This document shows positions 15,300 to 22,833 of a DNA stretch of 42,699 nt, piece after piece; position 1 is the stretch's first letter, and every line of letters starts with the position of its first letter. A program made the translations under genes and the position numbers. The stretch lies in the NCBI GenBank assembly GCA_017935365.1, contig JAGBHT010000048.1, positions 1 through 42,699 of the forward strand, read 5' to 3'. The notes beneath the pieces were generated by a model, which saw only the letters and a list, made by a program, of their open reading frames with translations, had not been told where the DNA came from and did no database searches. The DNA comes from Ruminiclostridium sp. Lineage in GTDB: Bacteria > Bacillota > Clostridia > Oscillospirales > Ruminococcaceae.

Positions 15300-16049
15300 T
15301 TATTCTGCTTCCTTTGCACAGCAGTAAAGCACCTTTTCGCTGTCCTCACTGCCTTTTTCAGTTGTCATATAATTATATCTGTCAAGAATTTTAAAGCCTG
15401 CCTTGTGCAACAGCTCTTCGATCTCTTCAAGCGGTAATGCTATCTCGGAAAAATCCTCGCACGAGCGGTCATATGCGCCGTCTTCATTCTCAGTAAATAT
15501 ATCAAGCGCTATATCTACCCTATTGTCGTCACTGTCGCTGTCAAGATAATTCTGCCATACGCAGTAGACTTTATCCATATCGTATACGAATGTGTTGTCC
15601 GAAAGTACCTCTCTGTGCTTTCTCACCGTGTTTATGTCAAACACGAAAAGTCCTGTCGGGTCGCAGAAGAGCGATACCGACTTAAAGCAACGCAGTATAT
15701 CCTCTGCACTGTCCAGGTGGTTTATGCTGTCAAGAACGCATACCGTAACATCGATAGTGCCGTACATATCAAGCTCGCACATATCCTGACAGAGATATTC
15801 TATGTTATCGTGCGGCTTCTCCTTAGCTATACTCAGCATTTCGGTGCTGAGATCTACCCCGATGACATCATATCCCAGAGCGGAAAACTGCATGGACATA
15901 CTGCCCGTGCCGCAGGCAAGGTCAAGAAGTATACCTCTCTTGCCGCCGTGGGCTGTGATTACCCTGTCGTAATACTCCGCAAGCTCCTTATAGTCGATAT
16001 TGGAAGTCAGCGTGTCGTAAACGTCCGCAAAACAACCGTATGCCGACAT
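15300..16049 (-). CDS. Class I SAM-dependent methyltransferase
   Basis: The 249-residue protein has a Rossmann methyltransferase fold, with the SAM-binding motif LLDLACGTGSMS followed by GVDLSTEMLSIA and the post-motif strand DVTVCVLDSINHL. The length fits small-molecule methyltransferases of the methyltransferase_25 type. The substrate is not evident. It is preceded by GAAAGGGTGAT, 16 bases after the yerC stop, and abuts hslO. Confidence 0.88.
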   Translation of the reverse strand: MSAYGCFADVYDTLTSNIDYKELAEYYDRVITAHGGKRGILLDLACGTGSMSMQFSALGYDVIGVDLSTEMLSIAKEKPHDNIEYLCQDMCELDMYGTIDVTVCVLDSINHLDSAEDILRCFKSVSLFCDPTGLFVFDINTVRKHREVLSDNTFVYDMDKVYCVWQNYLDSDSDDNRVDIALDIFTENEDGAYDRSCEDFSEIALPLEEIEELLHKAGFKILDRYNYMTTEKGSEDSEKVLYCCAKEAE

Positions 16050-16065
16050 ATTATCACCCTTTCGG

Positions 16066-16359
16066 TCAGTCGTTATCCTTCATTCTGTCGAATACGATAG
16101 AGTAACCGTCATTACCGCCCTGTAAAGATCTGTTTACACGGCTGATAGTAGCGGTGCTGGCTCCTGTTTCTTCGACAATATCGCTGTACACTCTGCCCTC
16201 GACAAGCAGTTTTGCAACGTGCAGACGCTGAGCCATAGACTCAAGCTCTCTTATAGTGCACAGATCCTCAAAAAAGTTATAGCATTCTTCAACACTATTA
16301 AGCTCCATTATTGCCTTGAAAAGCTCGTCCTTATCCTTTGAAACAAGTTTTGTGTTCAT
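16066..16359 (-). CDS. YerC/YecD-family TrpR-related DNA-binding protein
   Basis: The 97-residue protein belongs to the TrpR-like superfamily, YerC/YecD type. The helix-turn-helix is in SDIVEETGASTATISRVNRSL, split as SDIVEETGAS and TATISRVNRSL, preceded by ELESMAQRLHVAKLL. It is the first gene of an eight-gene operon and may regulate it (inference). A longer TTG start at 16377 is in frame but overlaps the RBS; GAAAGGG supports the ATG at 16359. Confidence 0.88.
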   Translation of the reverse strand: MNTKLVSKDKDELFKAIMELNSVEECYNFFEDLCTIRELESMAQRLHVAKLLVEGRVYSDIVEETGASTATISRVNRSLQGGNDGYSIVFDRMKDND

Positions 16360-16414
16360 TGTGTTTCCCTTTCTCAAAAGCCACGGGATATAGTACCCCT
16401 ATGATAATACTACT

Positions 16415-16443
16415 ATTTTACCACACTAAAGTATAAAAGTCAA
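16415..16443 (-). promoter_or_regulatory. Promoter of the yerC-hslO-recJ-rel-hemZ operon
   Basis: On the minus strand TTGACT (16443-16438), a 17-base spacer and TAAAAT (16420-16415), 55 bases before the yerC ATG. The stretch 16360-16458 has no clear terminator for the GH36 gene upstream, so some read-through into this operon is possible. Confidence 0.8.
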
Positions 16444-16458
16444 CACTTAACCTTTTTG

Positions 16459-18576
16459 TTACAGTTCTATTTCAAAAAGTCTTGCTGTAAAACATTCGGG
16501 CAGTCTTACCGAAAGCGATTTTGACAGAGGGTTGAACGTATGTTTTCCCTCATCGAATGACGGATAAATACAGCGTACCTTCGCGTTTTCGGTAGCATAT
16601 CTTATCGGGATATTGCAGCATTCGCTCTTTCCCTGCCTGCGCCATACGGCAAGGTATGCCTTATCGCCCGATCTAAGTCCGAGCGTGACCCATTCGTCGC
16701 CGATATGCGATAATCCTAAAGGCCAGAACGGCACGGAATTTTTGATATTGCCGCGTATAGACTTATAGCAATCGAGCGCTTCCTTTACAAGAGCCTTACG
16801 CTCAGGGCTTAAATTAGCAAGGTGTCCGCTCTGATGGATACGCTGTGTCATTGCATTCACCATATTGAACACGACCTCTTCCCTGTCGCCGTCTGTCAGC
16901 GGATATGACCATATAGCGCTCTGTTCGGGGCAAAGACCTGTCGGTGCATTTGCCGCTATAGTCGCATATCTTCTGTAATCATCCTGGTCGCTTGTTGACT
17001 GGATAGAATAACGGCTGAGCATTGCATAGTCTATTCTCATACCGCCGCTTGAGCAGTTTTCTATAATAAGTTCGGGATAACGTGCAAATACGCCGTCAAG
17101 CCAGGCAAGATATGCCTTTTCATGGCGCATAAGTCCCTCGCCCACGCTGTCACAGTTAACCTCAGTACCTATTCCGGGCTCTATATTGTAATCCATCTTG
17201 ATATAGCCTACGCCATAGTCTTTTACAAGGCGGTCAATTACGCTGTCTGCATATGAGCTGACCTCAGGATTTGAAAAATCGAGCTGATAGCGTGAACGGT
17301 CGTATACACGCTTTCCGTGGCGAATAAAGAACCATTCGTCAGGCACTTTCTTTGCCATTTCGCAGTTTATGCCCATAACTTCTATTTCAAGCCACACACC
17401 GGGTATCATACCGTATTTTCTTATTTCATCGGTAACTTTCTTAAGTCCGTTCGGGAAGCGGCGGCGGTTCTCCTGCCACTCGCCCACGCTGTCCCACCAG
17501 AAGCCGTCCGCATACCAGCCACAGTCAATGCAGTAATATTCACAGCCTGCCTCTGCGGCGGCTTTTATAAGCGGCATTTCCTTTTCCTCTGTCGGGTCGC
17601 CCCACAGGCAGTTCATATAGTCGTTGAAGATAACGGCAAGTTTTTCATTGTCGGTGTTCTTTCTGCGGATAGCACGGCGGTATCTTGTAAGTTCACCCAT
17701 ACCCTCGTCAAAGTCACGGCATACGCCTACTGCGGCAGGAACAGAAGTAAAACTCTCGCCCGGCGCAAGGTTCTTGAACCAGTGCGACTGCTGTTCATTC
17801 GGTCCGCTGAGCGCAAGATAGAAATGTCCTCTCTGATCGCTTATCTCCCAGTGCCACGAGCCGTTATGCTCTATCTGCCAGAAAAGTCCGTTTCCTGTTT
17901 CGGTATTCTGGATATAGCCCATAGGCAGGTATTCATTTGTCGACCAGTTACCGGTATTGGTAATGTTTATCGCCTTGCCGCAGTGCTCCCAGCCGTCTTT
18001 CTGCGACTGCGGCATTCCGAGCTGTTCAAAGGTATAATTCTGCCACAGCATTTCCTTCTGCCAGGAGTTATGCGGTATCTTTATTATGAACTTATCGTCA
18101 CGAGGGAGCATACCCTCTTTTTCAAAGCCGAGATAGTTGAACGATGAAACATAAGTCAGTGTGTAGGTTTCGGTAGCCGAAGTGTTCTTGACTTCAGTAT
18201 ATGTGCGCACTATGCTGATCCCATCATAGAAGCGGAACGTGCTTATCACTTCTATGCCTGTCGGCTCGTCATACTGCGTTACCTTTATCAGTCTGCCAAT
18301 ATCGTCGCGGGTATCCGAAAAGTCCTTGTATTTCAGTCTGTAGGCAGGAGCTGTCACTATGTACTTTGTTCCGTGACGCTCACAAGGACGGTCAAGTCCC
18401 GCAATTTCAACCTGCGCTATATCAAAGCAACCTACATGATCCTTTTCAAACATTTCGTCCCATATGTCGTTTTCGTTGAACGGCAGTGCCGAAAAGTGCA
18501 TTAGCTTTATCTGACCGTTGTCCTCTATATCAAACACTATGTTGATACCGTTCTCGCATATATTTATCCTTTTCAT
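16459..18576 (-). CDS. GH36-family alpha-galactosidase
   Basis: The 705-residue protein has the GH36 layout: an N-terminal beta-sandwich (about 1-300), a TIM barrel and a C-terminal beta-domain. The catalytic nucleophile is D462 in GYIKMDYN and the acid/base is D530 in STSDQDDYRRY. The usual substrate-binding DDGW is CIDCGWY (349-355) and the usual KWD is KMD, so it belongs to a divergent branch; alpha-galactose or alpha-N-acetylgalactosamine are both possible. There is no signal peptide, so it would act on imported oligosaccharides. It overlaps the thioesterase gene by four bases (ATGA). galE lies upstream, consistent with galactose metabolism. Confidence 0.85.
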   Translation of the reverse strand: MKRINICENGINIVFDIEDNGQIKLMHFSALPFNENDIWDEMFEKDHVGCFDIAQVEIAGLDRPCERHGTKYIVTAPAYRLKYKDFSDTRDDIGRLIKVTQYDEPTGIEVISTFRFYDGISIVRTYTEVKNTSATETYTLTYVSSFNYLGFEKEGMLPRDDKFIIKIPHNSWQKEMLWQNYTFEQLGMPQSQKDGWEHCGKAINITNTGNWSTNEYLPMGYIQNTETGNGLFWQIEHNGSWHWEISDQRGHFYLALSGPNEQQSHWFKNLAPGESFTSVPAAVGVCRDFDEGMGELTRYRRAIRRKNTDNEKLAVIFNDYMNCLWGDPTEEKEMPLIKAAAEAGCEYYCIDCGWYADGFWWDSVGEWQENRRRFPNGLKKVTDEIRKYGMIPGVWLEIEVMGINCEMAKKVPDEWFFIRHGKRVYDRSRYQLDFSNPEVSSYADSVIDRLVKDYGVGYIKMDYNIEPGIGTEVNCDSVGEGLMRHEKAYLAWLDGVFARYPELIIENCSSGGMRIDYAMLSRYSIQSTSDQDDYRRYATIAANAPTGLCPEQSAIWSYPLTDGDREEVVFNMVNAMTQRIHQSGHLANLSPERKALVKEALDCYKSIRGNIKNSVPFWPLGLSHIGDEWVTLGLRSGDKAYLAVWRRQGKSECCNIPIRYATENAKVRCIYPSFDEGKHTFNPLSKSLSVRLPECFTARLFEIEL

Positions 18577-19010
18577 TCTTCCTCCTTGCGGTCGTTGAAC
18601 ACATCGTATACACGGGGAAACTTATCTTTTACTCTTATAGGCTTGAAGTCGTTATTTACAAAGAAATGGCGTGTTCTGCCAGTTGCCTTGATATCACCGT
18701 TTTCCTTGCCTTTCACCACATAGTCTATAGTCATCTTGAAGCCGTTGAACTCCGTGATCTTAAGGTCTATAAGTACCGTTTCGTCAAAGCGTACAGCGTT
18801 TTTATAAGTACATTCGGCAGAAAGCACAGGTATCATAACTCCATCCTTTTCCATTTCAGAATAAGGATAGCCTGCCTTTTCAAGATAGTGTATTCTTGTT
18901 TCCTCAAACCACCTTATATAATTTGAATGGTGAATTATGCCCATTCTGTCGGTTTCGTAATAGTGAGCGGTACGCTCGTAAGGCTCTATAGGCGGTAAAT
19001 CTTTTTTCAT
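18573..19010 (-). CDS. Acyl-CoA thioesterase, hotdog fold (YbgC/4HBT type)
   Basis: The 145-residue protein is a hotdog-fold thioesterase. The family motif is YYETDRMGIIHHSNYIRW, with the catalytic aspartate D21. It would hydrolyse acyl-CoA or acyl-carrier thioesters in the cytoplasm; the substrate is not evident. It overlaps the NUDIX gene upstream and the GH36 gene downstream by four bases each (ATGA), an unusually tight link between three enzymes of unrelated function. Confidence 0.88.
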   Translation of the reverse strand: MKKDLPPIEPYERTAHYYETDRMGIIHHSNYIRWFEETRIHYLEKAGYPYSEMEKDGVMIPVLSAECTYKNAVRFDETVLIDLKITEFNGFKMTIDYVVKGKENGDIKATGRTRHFFVNNDFKPIRVKDKFPRVYDVFNDRKEEE

Positions 19011-19510
19011 AGCTTTTCTCCTTTTATATCATCAAACAGGCGGTCACACACCGAACTTCCTTTAAACTTTGTGCGAACCTCATTTTCATCAAACCACTGA
19101 GCGGTTATAAGTTCATCGGAAAGCGAAAATTCACCTTCGGGAAGCTCAGCAAGAAAACCCGTCATAAGCATAGGCTTTTTATTATAGGCGTATGTTGCGA
19201 CAAGGTGTACCGAAAGCGGCTTCAAGCCAAGCTCTTCTGTCACTTCGCGTACAGCCGCCTGCTCTGCCGTTTCGCCCGTCTTTATATAACCCGATACGCA
19301 GACATATCTTTCCTCGCTCATTGTACCGTCGCCGCTGTGCTGACGGATAAGGGCGTATTTATCGCCGCGTTTTGCAAGCACTATCACACAGTTATAGAAT
19401 ATATCAAACCACGGACGATTACAATGCTCGCAGTACGGCACATCGCCGTCATCACCTATTTTACGTCCGATAAGCTTTGCTCCGCAGTCGGGGCAGAATG
19501 TGAATTTCAT
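19007..19510 (-). CDS. NUDIX hydrolase with N-terminal zinc ribbon
   Basis: From the ATG at 19510 the product has 167 residues. It begins with a zinc ribbon, C6-x2-C9 and C27-x2-C30 (YCEHCNRPW). The Nudix box runs from G74 to L96: G-x5-E, then AAVREVTEELGL, with all the G-x5-E-x7-REV-x2-EE-x-G residues in place. The layout resembles NADH pyrophosphatase-like enzymes, but the protein is shorter and the substrate is unknown. An ATG at 19528 has no RBS; GGAG five bases before 19510 decides the start. No separate promoter is visible between the galE terminator and this gene. Confidence 0.86.
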   Translation of the reverse strand: MKFTFCPDCGAKLIGRKIGDDGDVPYCEHCNRPWFDIFYNCVIVLAKRGDKYALIRQHSGDGTMSEERYVCVSGYIKTGETAEQAAVREVTEELGLKPLSVHLVATYAYNKKPMLMTGFLAELPEGEFSLSDELITAQWFDENEVRTKFKGSSVCDRLFDDIKGEKL

Positions 19511-19531
19511 ATTTTCTCCGTTCATCATAAG

Positions 19532-19571
19532 AAAAGCCGCACGGCACAGCCTATGCGCCGAGCGGCTTTTT
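19532..19571 (-). terminator. Terminator of galE
   Basis: On the minus strand AAAAAGCCGC pairs with GCGGCTTTT, extended by CGGC / GTGCCG inside, and ends in TTTTCTT. It is 42 bases after the galE stop and just before the NUDIX gene. Confidence 0.75.
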
Positions 19572-19612
19572 GCATATATCCGTTCGTTATATTATCCTCT
19601 GAAACAGAGCTT

Positions 19613-20611
19613 TTATGAATTTGCCTTTATATAATTCCAGCTGTCACGGCACATCTGCTCAAGATCTCTCTTAGCTGTCCAGCCGAGCTTCTTCTTAGCG
19701 AGTGCAGGGTTTGAGTAGCAAGCGGCGGCGTCACCGGGACGTCTGCCTGTTATCACATAAGGAACCTTGACCTTGTTAACCTTTTCAAAGGCGTTGATAA
19801 TATCAAGTACAGAATAACCCTTGCCTGTACCGAGGTTGTATGCAGGGCAGCCTGTGTGTGCTCTTGCCGCCTTTATCGCCGCAACGTGACCCAGTGCCAG
19901 ATCTACAACGTGAATGTAATCTCTTACGCAAGTACCGTCGGGTGTGGGATAGTCGTTACCGAATACGCTCAGTGTAGCCATCTTGCCTGCCGCTGTGCGG
20001 AGGATAAGGGGCATAAGGTTATTCGGAATACCGTTGGGGTCTTCACCGAGCTTGCCGCTTTCGTGCGCACCGATAGGATTGAAGTAACGTAAAAGTATAA
20101 TGCTCCACTGATCGTCAGAAGCATACAGTTCTCTGCACATATTCTCGATCATAAGCTTTGTAGAACCGTAAGGGTTGATAGCACTTAAGGGGAAATCCTC
20201 TGTTACGGGTACCTTTGAGGGAATACCGTAAACCGTTGCGCTTGAGCTGAATACGAGCTTCTTACAGCCGTACTTCTGCATTGTTTCGATAAGCGCAAGC
20301 GTTGAATTTATATTGTTCTCATAGTACATGATAGGCTTTACACAGCTTTCGCCTACTGCCTTATATCCTGCAAAATGTATTACTTCTGTGATGAAGTTCT
20401 CTCTGAAAATTCTGTCGAGTGCTTCTCTGTCACAGCAGTCGTTCTCATAAAATCTGAAATCTCTGCCTGTGATCTCCTTGATAGCCTCGATAGCTTTGGG
20501 CTTTGAATTGTAGAAGTTGTCTATTACAATAATATCCTCGCCTGCGTTAAGAAGTTCCACGCAGGTATGTGAGCCGATATAGCCTGCTCCGCCTGTTACC
20601 AATACTGCCAT
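19613..20611 (-). CDS. galE: UDP-glucose 4-epimerase
   Basis: The 332-residue extended short-chain dehydrogenase interconverts UDP-glucose and UDP-galactose, using bound NAD. It has the Rossmann motif TGGAGYIGS (residues 6-14), the catalytic Y148-x3-K152 (YGSTK), Ser in FSSSATVYG and the family signature RYFNPIGAH. Length is typical. A GTG at 20629 is in frame, but GAAAGGAAG supports the ATG at 20611. It links to the downstream GH36 gene by function, through the Leloir pathway and UDP-galactose supply. Confidence 0.97.
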   Translation of the reverse strand: MAVLVTGGAGYIGSHTCVELLNAGEDIIVIDNFYNSKPKAIEAIKEITGRDFRFYENDCCDREALDRIFRENFITEVIHFAGYKAVGESCVKPIMYYENNINSTLALIETMQKYGCKKLVFSSSATVYGIPSKVPVTEDFPLSAINPYGSTKLMIENMCRELYASDDQWSIILLRYFNPIGAHESGKLGEDPNGIPNNLMPLILRTAAGKMATLSVFGNDYPTPDGTCVRDYIHVVDLALGHVAAIKAARAHTGCPAYNLGTGKGYSVLDIINAFEKVNKVKVPYVITGRRPGDAAACYSNPALAKKKLGWTAKRDLEQMCRDSWNYIKANS

Positions 20612-20647
20612 AATTATCTTCCTTTCCACAGCATACTGACGCTGTAA

Positions 20648-20682
20648 GTGAAACGGATTTATATAAATGATACCGATTTCAC
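20648..20682 (-). promoter_or_regulatory. 5' stem-loop in the galE leader
   Basis: On the minus strand GTGAAATCGG and CCGTTTCAC can pair with one bulged base, placing a hairpin at the predicted 5' end of the galE mRNA. It may stabilise the transcript. Confidence 0.4.
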
Positions 20683-20690
20683 TGATTTAT

Positions 20691-20719
20691 ATTATATAAC
20701 TGTCAGGGCGGAATGTCAA
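20691..20719 (-). promoter_or_regulatory. galE promoter
   Basis: On the minus strand a perfect TTGACA (20719-20714), a 17-base spacer and a perfect TATAAT (20696-20691). Confidence 0.9.
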
Positions 20720-20745
20720 TATTTTTTACTTGATTGACATTCGCC
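20708..20745. repeat. Inverted repeat carrying both divergent -35 boxes
   Basis: GGCGGAATGTCAAT (20708-20720 region) and ATTGACATTCGCC (20733-20745) are inverted copies, identical over 13 positions except one inserted base, separated by 12 A/T-rich bases. Each arm contains one TTGACA, one for galE and one for the zinc-ribbon operon. Confidence 0.8.
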
Positions 20746-20762
20746 GCGTAATGTGGTAAAAT
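20734..20762 (+). promoter_or_regulatory. Promoter of the zinc-ribbon membrane protein operon
   Basis: TTGACA (20734-20739), a 17-base spacer and TAAAAT (20757-20762), about 90 bases before the first start codon. Confidence 0.85.
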
Positions 20763-20851
20763 CACATTAAGGTAAGCTTTTACAGTAAATAACAAAGCAT
20801 TACCGCTGACAGAAAACAAAAAATTCACAAAATTTTTCAGGAGGAAGCAAC

Positions 20852-21502
20852 ATGAACAAATTATTATCGGCATCACGTCTGATAGAACTTTACACAGACA
20901 ACGCAGACGGTTATCAGAGCACTACAGATAAACTGCTGTCCAACCTTTTTGACGGTTTTATATTTTATGTAGCGGTTGTGGTATTTATAATATCCGTACT
21001 TATTATAACCGCCAAATACAGAAGAAAGCCCACACTCGGAAAGAGAAAATCACTTACTGCGACAACAGTACTGCTGACAGTGTTCGATTCACTTCTGCTT
21101 TTATTTAAAGTAGACTTTTTCAGACTTCTGTGCAACCCTTACGACTATTTCACGAGCTATAACTTCTCCTCGTTCACACCCGGCACAAGCGAATATGCGA
21201 TATATGTTTCATATTATATAGTAGTGATCGCAACTGTAATCGCCGGAATCATAATGTGCATAGTAGGATATGCCACACTGTCCGATAAAGAGCTTAAGCA
21301 GAAAGCGCTCGACAAGGCAAACGCTCTTCAGCAGCAGTACAGACAGGGTTATCAGGTACCTCCCCAGGGAATGCCGAACCCTCAGTACAACACATGGCAA
21401 TGCAACGTATGCGGTACTGTGAATAAGGATATCGGTGGAGATTTCTGCTCACAGTGCGGCGTTAAGAAAAACGCACCCTCTGACAACGCAAACGGTCAGT
21501 AA
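20852..21502 (+). CDS. Membrane protein with C-terminal zinc ribbon (paralogue 1)
   Basis: The 216-residue protein has about three membrane helices (roughly residues 36-54, 66-88 and 118-142) and ends with a zinc ribbon C-x2-C (QCNVCGT) and C-x2-C (CSQCGVK). Between them is a Gln/Pro-rich linker. A juxtamembrane motif KYRRKPTLGKRKSL followed by TATTVLLTVF recurs in the two genes that follow. CAGGAGGAAG supports the start. The function is unknown; the ribbon is predicted to face the cytoplasm and may sense or recruit a partner. Confidence 0.8.
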   Translation: MNKLLSASRLIELYTDNADGYQSTTDKLLSNLFDGFIFYVAVVVFIISVLIITAKYRRKPTLGKRKSLTATTVLLTVFDSLLLLFKVDFFRLLCNPYDYFTSYNFSSFTPGTSEYAIYVSYYIVVIATVIAGIIMCIVGYATLSDKELKQKALDKANALQQQYRQGYQVPPQGMPNPQYNTWQCNVCGTVNKDIGGDFCSQCGVKKNAPSDNANGQ

Positions 21503-21514
21503 GGAGGAACCTGT

Positions 21515-22018
21515 ATGCTTCATATAGGTCTTGCAATAGCTTTGCTTATCCTGTGCGGCTCATATAAGGAATATCCCGCTATGTCAAAGCGCACAGGCAT
21601 CAAGGTCATAACGATTATCCTGACGGTACTCACAGGAATAAAGGCTTTGACCGTGCTGTTCGGTGTAATGCCCGCATATTATGGCAGCGAAAGCGATATT
21701 TCCAACTCAGGTCTTTCAGCATTCTCTTCGGTAATGTTTGCACTTATTGTAATATATTACGGCGGTGTGATCACGCTCAGTGTCATTGCCTGCGTCAAGG
21801 GATACAAGTGTATGAATAACAATGAGCTCACCACCGAGGCATTCAGCGAACAGCAAAGAGTAAATGCCGCAAGAGCTCAGCAGATATACCGCGCACAGTC
21901 CACAGCCAACGTACAGCAGAGTTTTACGACCGAAAATACAGCCTGGCAGTGCAAAAACTGCGGCAAGTACAACGAGTCGGACAACAAATTCTGCATATAC
22001 TGCGGTCATATAAGATAA
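21515..22018 (+). CDS. Membrane protein with C-terminal zinc ribbon (paralogue 2)
   Basis: The 167-residue protein lacks the N-terminal extension of paralogue 1 and starts directly in the first hydrophobic helix (MLHIGLAIALLILC). The shared motif reads SYKEYPAMSKRTGIKVITII, and two more helices follow. A Gln/Ala-rich linker leads to a C-terminal zinc ribbon C-x2-C (QCKNCGK) and C-x2-C (CIYCGHI). It lies 12 bases after paralogue 1 with AAGGAGG in the gap, so they are co-transcribed. Confidence 0.8.
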   Translation: MLHIGLAIALLILCGSYKEYPAMSKRTGIKVITIILTVLTGIKALTVLFGVMPAYYGSESDISNSGLSAFSSVMFALIVIYYGGVITLSVIACVKGYKCMNNNELTTEAFSEQQRVNAARAQQIYRAQSTANVQQSFTTENTAWQCKNCGKYNESDNKFCIYCGHIR

Positions 22019-22045
22019 GTATTGTCAAAAAGGAGATAAAAGGAA

Positions 22046-22768
22046 TTGATACTTATAGCATTATCGATAGTAGTGCTTGTACTATGTTCAAGATACAGGC
22101 AGAACCCAACAACAGGCAGGCGCACAGGCGTCACGGTAACAACAATAATCACTGCTATTCTTTCGTTCTTTGAACTGATAAGCGTTGTAACTCTCGGCAT
22201 ACTGAACGGACTTTTCGGCAGTGACGCTTTCAGAGAACTGATATGGGACGCCATCGCAAGCGGCGACTTCGATTATGAAGGCTTTGCCACTGCGACCGAG
22301 GCGGTAGACTTTGCGATCACAATGCTCACAACAGGTCTTATAGTAGCAATAGTATTCTGTGTACTTATATCCGCTTTCGGAATAGTAGCGTCAGTGATCG
22401 GATTCAGAGCAATTGCCGACAAGGCGCTTACGACGGCAGCCGCACAGAACACGGCGGCTCAGCAACAGGCATACGCTATGCCGAACTATCAGAACAACAA
22501 TCCGTCTTATCAGGGCGGTTACGGCTATCAGAACAACGCTCAGCAACATTATCAGAGTAACTATAATAACTATTACGGTCAGCCTCAGCAGAATTATCAG
22601 GCACCTGCACAGAACACTACTGTTCCTACAAGTCAGCCTGCAAATAACAATGTGAACGCAACTACCGCTCAGAGCAACGAGTGGTACTGCGTATGCGGCA
22701 GTAAAAATCCGGCAGGACAGAAGTTCTGCTCAAACTGCGGCACGGCAAACCCGAATATATCAAAGTAA
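22046..22768 (+). CDS. Membrane protein with Gln/Asn/Tyr-rich linker and zinc ribbon (paralogue 3)
   Basis: The start appears to be a TTG at 22046, preceded by AAAGGAG and AAAGGAA; no ATG is nearby. The 240-residue product opens in a membrane helix, carries the family motif RYRQNPTTGRRTGVTVTTII, and has two further helices. Residues of about 140-215 form a low-complexity linker rich in Gln, Asn, Tyr and Pro. A C-terminal zinc ribbon follows, C-x-C (WYCVCGS) and C-x2-C (CSNCGTA); its first knuckle has one residue fewer than usual. It is the last gene of the triplet, with a good terminator after it. Confidence 0.78.
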   Translation: MILIALSIVVLVLCSRYRQNPTTGRRTGVTVTTIITAILSFFELISVVTLGILNGLFGSDAFRELIWDAIASGDFDYEGFATATEAVDFAITMLTTGLIVAIVFCVLISAFGIVASVIGFRAIADKALTTAAAQNTAAQQQAYAMPNYQNNNPSYQGGYGYQNNAQQHYQSNYNNYYGQPQQNYQAPAQNTTVPTSQPANNNVNATTAQSNEWYCVCGSKNPAGQKFCSNCGTANPNISK

Positions 22769-22778
22769 CCGAATACAG

Positions 22779-22813
22779 AAAATCCCGCAGGTAAAATGCC
22801 CGCGGGATTTTTT
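22779..22813 (+). terminator. Terminator of the zinc-ribbon triplet
   Basis: AAAATCCCGC pairs with GCGGGATTTT and is followed by further Ts. It lies between convergent genes and may also stop transcripts from alr. Confidence 0.85.
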
Positions 22814-22833
22814 CTATATTATCCGAATGCTAC

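Noticed and set aside
16444..16458. A terminator directly after the GH36 gene
   Set aside because: Only a 4-bp stem can be formed (TAAC / GTTA); it is too weak to call.
17317..18147. A 276-codon plus-strand frame opposite the GH36 gene
   Set aside because: It is an antisense shadow of a well-supported gene with clear catalytic motifs; it has no RBS and no recognisable domains.
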